Assembly (NCBI GenBank): GCA_009693435.1
Contig: SHXF01000029.1
Location: 1 to 44,799 of the forward strand
Direction of reading: 5' to 3'
DNA from: Betaproteobacteria bacterium
GTDB taxonomy: Bacteria > Pseudomonadota > Gammaproteobacteria > Burkholderiales > SG8-39
Length of the DNA stretch: 44,799 nucleotides
In this document: one piece after another, positions 43,484 to 44,799 of the stretch
Layout: every line of letters starts with the position of its first letter
Numbering within the stretch: position 1 is the first letter of the stretch
The notes under the pieces: generated by a model
Databases searched by the model: none
Seen by the model: the letters and a program-made list of their open reading frames with translations, nothing else
What the model was told of the DNA's origin: nothing
Program-made: the position numbers and the translations under genes

Positions 43484-44458
43484 ATGAATTGCCTGACACG
43501 ATCGATCATCATCCTGTGCTTGCTTCAACTTTACCCTCTCATCGCGGCGACGCAGGGGTACCCGACGAAACCCCTACGGCTTGTCGTGCCCTATCCTCCC
43601 GGCGGGGGCGTGGACATCATGGCTCGCGCGCTCTCTGAACGGCTCGCTCGGGCATGGGGACAGGCTGTTGTCGTCGATAACAAGCCAGGAGGAGGAACGA
43701 TTATCGGCGCAGAAATCGTCGCTCGCGCGATGGCAGACGGTTATACGTTACTCCTGACTGCCGATACGACCATTACCAGCAATCCTCACGCCTATGCGAA
43801 ACTTCCGTACGATCCGATCGGGGACTTCGCACCTATCACGATGCTGGTCAGGACGCCGCAGATCGTGGTGGTGCACCCTTCAATAGCAGCCAATACGCTC
43901 CAGGAACTGGCCGTCCTTGCCCGTAGCAAGCCCGACGAGATTAACTATGGCTCGTTCGGCGTTGGCAGTCCGCAGCATCTTGCGTTCGAGAATTTTAAAA
44001 CCCAAACCGGGACCAAACTTACGCACGTCCCCTACAAGGGATTTGCGCCGGTAATCCTTGCGATGATCACCGGAGAAGTTAAGGTCACCATGACCAGCGT
44101 AACGCTTACCCGCCCCTACATCCAGGCGGGAAAGGTCAAGGCGCTGGCGATCGGCAGAGCCGAAAGAGACGCGACGATGCCAGACGTGCCAACGCTGCAC
44201 GAATCGGGTTTCCCCGGCATCGATCCGCAAAACTGGTTTGGACTTTTCGCGCCCACCGGCACGCAACGTTCCACAGTTTTGAAAATCCAGGCAGACGTTG
44301 CTGCCGTATTCGCCGAACCGGGATTTCGAGAGCAGCACGTACTGAGTAAAGGGTATTCATCGGCGCCCGTGTCACCTGAAGAATTCGCAGCCTTTATCCA
44401 AAGCGATCTTGCATACAAAGCAACTATGATCAAGCGCGCGGGCATTCGCCCGGAATGA
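43484..44458 (+). CDS. tripartite tricarboxylate transporter (Bug/TctC) substrate-binding protein 3
   Basis: A 324-residue periplasmic binding protein. A signal peptide (IIILCLLQLYPLIAATQ core) precedes YPTKPLRLVVPYPPGGGVD, then VVDNKPGGGTIIGAEIVARA, HVPYKGFAPVILAMITGEVK and FGLFAPTGTQRS. No TctA/TctB partners are nearby. It is the last intact gene of the module; the severed aldolase 3' end begins 18 bases after its stop. Confidence 0.93.
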   Translation: MNCLTRSIIILCLLQLYPLIAATQGYPTKPLRLVVPYPPGGGVDIMARALSERLARAWGQAVVVDNKPGGGTIIGAEIVARAMADGYTLLLTADTTITSNPHAYAKLPYDPIGDFAPITMLVRTPQIVVVHPSIAANTLQELAVLARSKPDEINYGSFGVGSPQHLAFENFKTQTGTKLTHVPYKGFAPVILAMITGEVKVTMTSVTLTRPYIQAGKVKALAIGRAERDATMPDVPTLHESGFPGIDPQNWFGLFAPTGTQRSTVLKIQADVAAVFAEPGFREQHVLSKGYSSAPVSPEEFAAFIQSDLAYKATMIKRAGIRPE

Positions 44459-44475
44459 ACTGACCTGTCTTTTCC

Positions 44476-44534
44476 GCCTGGCCGATGTGGCGCGCCAATG
44501 CGCTGAAGAAAATGCGCGCGGAGAGCTGATAGCC
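44476..44534 (+). pseudogene. severed 3' end of class II aldolase gene (right copy of 59-bp repeat)
   Basis: The sequence encodes the same C-terminal residues as the aldolase at 31.7 kb (AWPMWRANALKKMRAES, then stop) but has no upstream gene: to its left is the end of the Bug gene. Two mismatches in 59 bases separate it from 32347-32405. This is either the residual target end of an inserted module or the remnant of a second aldolase gene. Confidence 0.9.
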
Positions 44535-44550
44535 GGCGGCTACTTCCCGA

Positions 44551-44645
44551 CCCATCCACCACGCCGCCCGACATCAGTTCGTAGGCTTCCGGCGCAGGCT
44601 TGAGCAGTACGTTGGCGCCGATTGCCTTGGCGATATCATGGACTC
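44551..44645 (-). pseudogene. relic of TRAP transporter DctP binding-protein gene
   Basis: Read on the minus strand, about 31 codons give HDIAKAIGANVLLKPAPEAY followed by ELMSGGVVDG. This matches the conserved internal segment of TRAP-type DctP solute-binding proteins (IAKALGA...PEAYEAL..GVVDG). There is no start codon in this frame and no downstream continuation: it abuts the aldolase fragment. An AGGAGGAG sequence lies just upstream at about 44643-44650 in a non-matching frame. Confidence 0.75.
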
Positions 44646-44799
44646 CTCCTAGTCTTTTCCAAATCAGGTTTGAGCCTGGAGCGGTCTGAGAACAGGGGTG
44701 CGAAGTGAATCGATCTGTAGAAGAAGATCGCAGTATAACGGGGGTATTGGTCAAGCCAGTTTTGATCGGGAATGGAGTTGTTGCGGCGGCGTCATTGGT
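44646..44799. other. non-coding right edge
   Basis: No supported gene or RNA. The stretch is less GC-rich than the core and shows no long frame resembling a known family. The DctP relic does not continue recognisably into it. Confidence 0.4.

Noticed and set aside
32347..44534. Calling the module a transposon or integrative element outright
   Set aside because: No transposase, integrase, tRNA target or terminal inverted repeats were seen; only the direct repeat supports mobility, so it is reported as a finding.

Overview
The window is GC-rich, densely packed bacterial DNA. It most likely comes from a betaproteobacterium, probably Burkholderiales. Three things point there: the pilC-pilD-coaE block, the ffh/rpsP-rimM-trmD-rplS and ribBX-ribH-nusB-thiL-pgpA-pncC orders, and three orphan Bug/TctC-type periplasmic binding proteins with no membrane partners. 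No rRNA, tRNA, transposase, integrase or CRISPR array was found.

Left part (about 0.2-9.4 kb) is housekeeping. On the minus strand are coaE, pilD, pilC, a CNNM/CBS (CorC-type) membrane protein and a ccsA/ypjD-like cytochrome c assembly protein. On the plus strand are ffh and the rpsP-rimM-trmD-rplS ribosome operon, closed by a clear intrinsic terminator. From 9.6 to 15.2 kb are single metabolic genes: a ketopantoate-reductase-like enzyme, a class II aldolase, a small DUF4124-like exported protein, a long-chain acyl-CoA ligase and a MetE-C-like methyltransferase. From 15.4 to 25.3 kb runs one long same-strand series: ribBX, ribH, nusB, thiL, pgpA, pncC, two tandem exported methyltransferases, a fused Memo-AMMECR1 protein, its radical SAM partner, and the two halves of a ThDP-dependent decarboxylase-like enzyme.

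Right part (25.3-44.5 kb) is accessory catabolism. A minus-strand flavin oxidoreductase faces a hyuA-hyuB-Bug operon, followed by a second class II aldolase. Then comes a roughly 12-kb plus-strand catabolic module (32.5-44.5 kb): an alpha/beta hydrolase with a cysteine nucleophile, a luciferase-like flavin monooxygenase, an amidohydrolase, a family III CoA-transferase, an alpha-methylacyl-CoA racemase, a second alpha/beta hydrolase, a Bug protein, a second ketopantoate-reductase-like enzyme, a MarR regulator, an SDR-fold protein lacking the YxxxK catalytic residues, and another Bug protein. The racemase suggests a substrate that yields a 2-methyl-branched acyl-CoA; this is inference.

The module is bracketed by a 59-bp direct repeat (57/59 identical, 12,129 bp apart). 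The left copy is the intact 3' end of the aldolase gene. The right copy is a severed aldolase 3' end abutting a relic of a TRAP-transporter dctP gene. It starts with a promoter-like TTGACA and an inverted-repeat operator candidate. This bounded, self-regulated module is the best candidate here for an undescribed system. The intergenic spaces are also unusual: short tandem arrays with 8, 10, 13 and 46-bp periods sit just upstream or downstream of genes.
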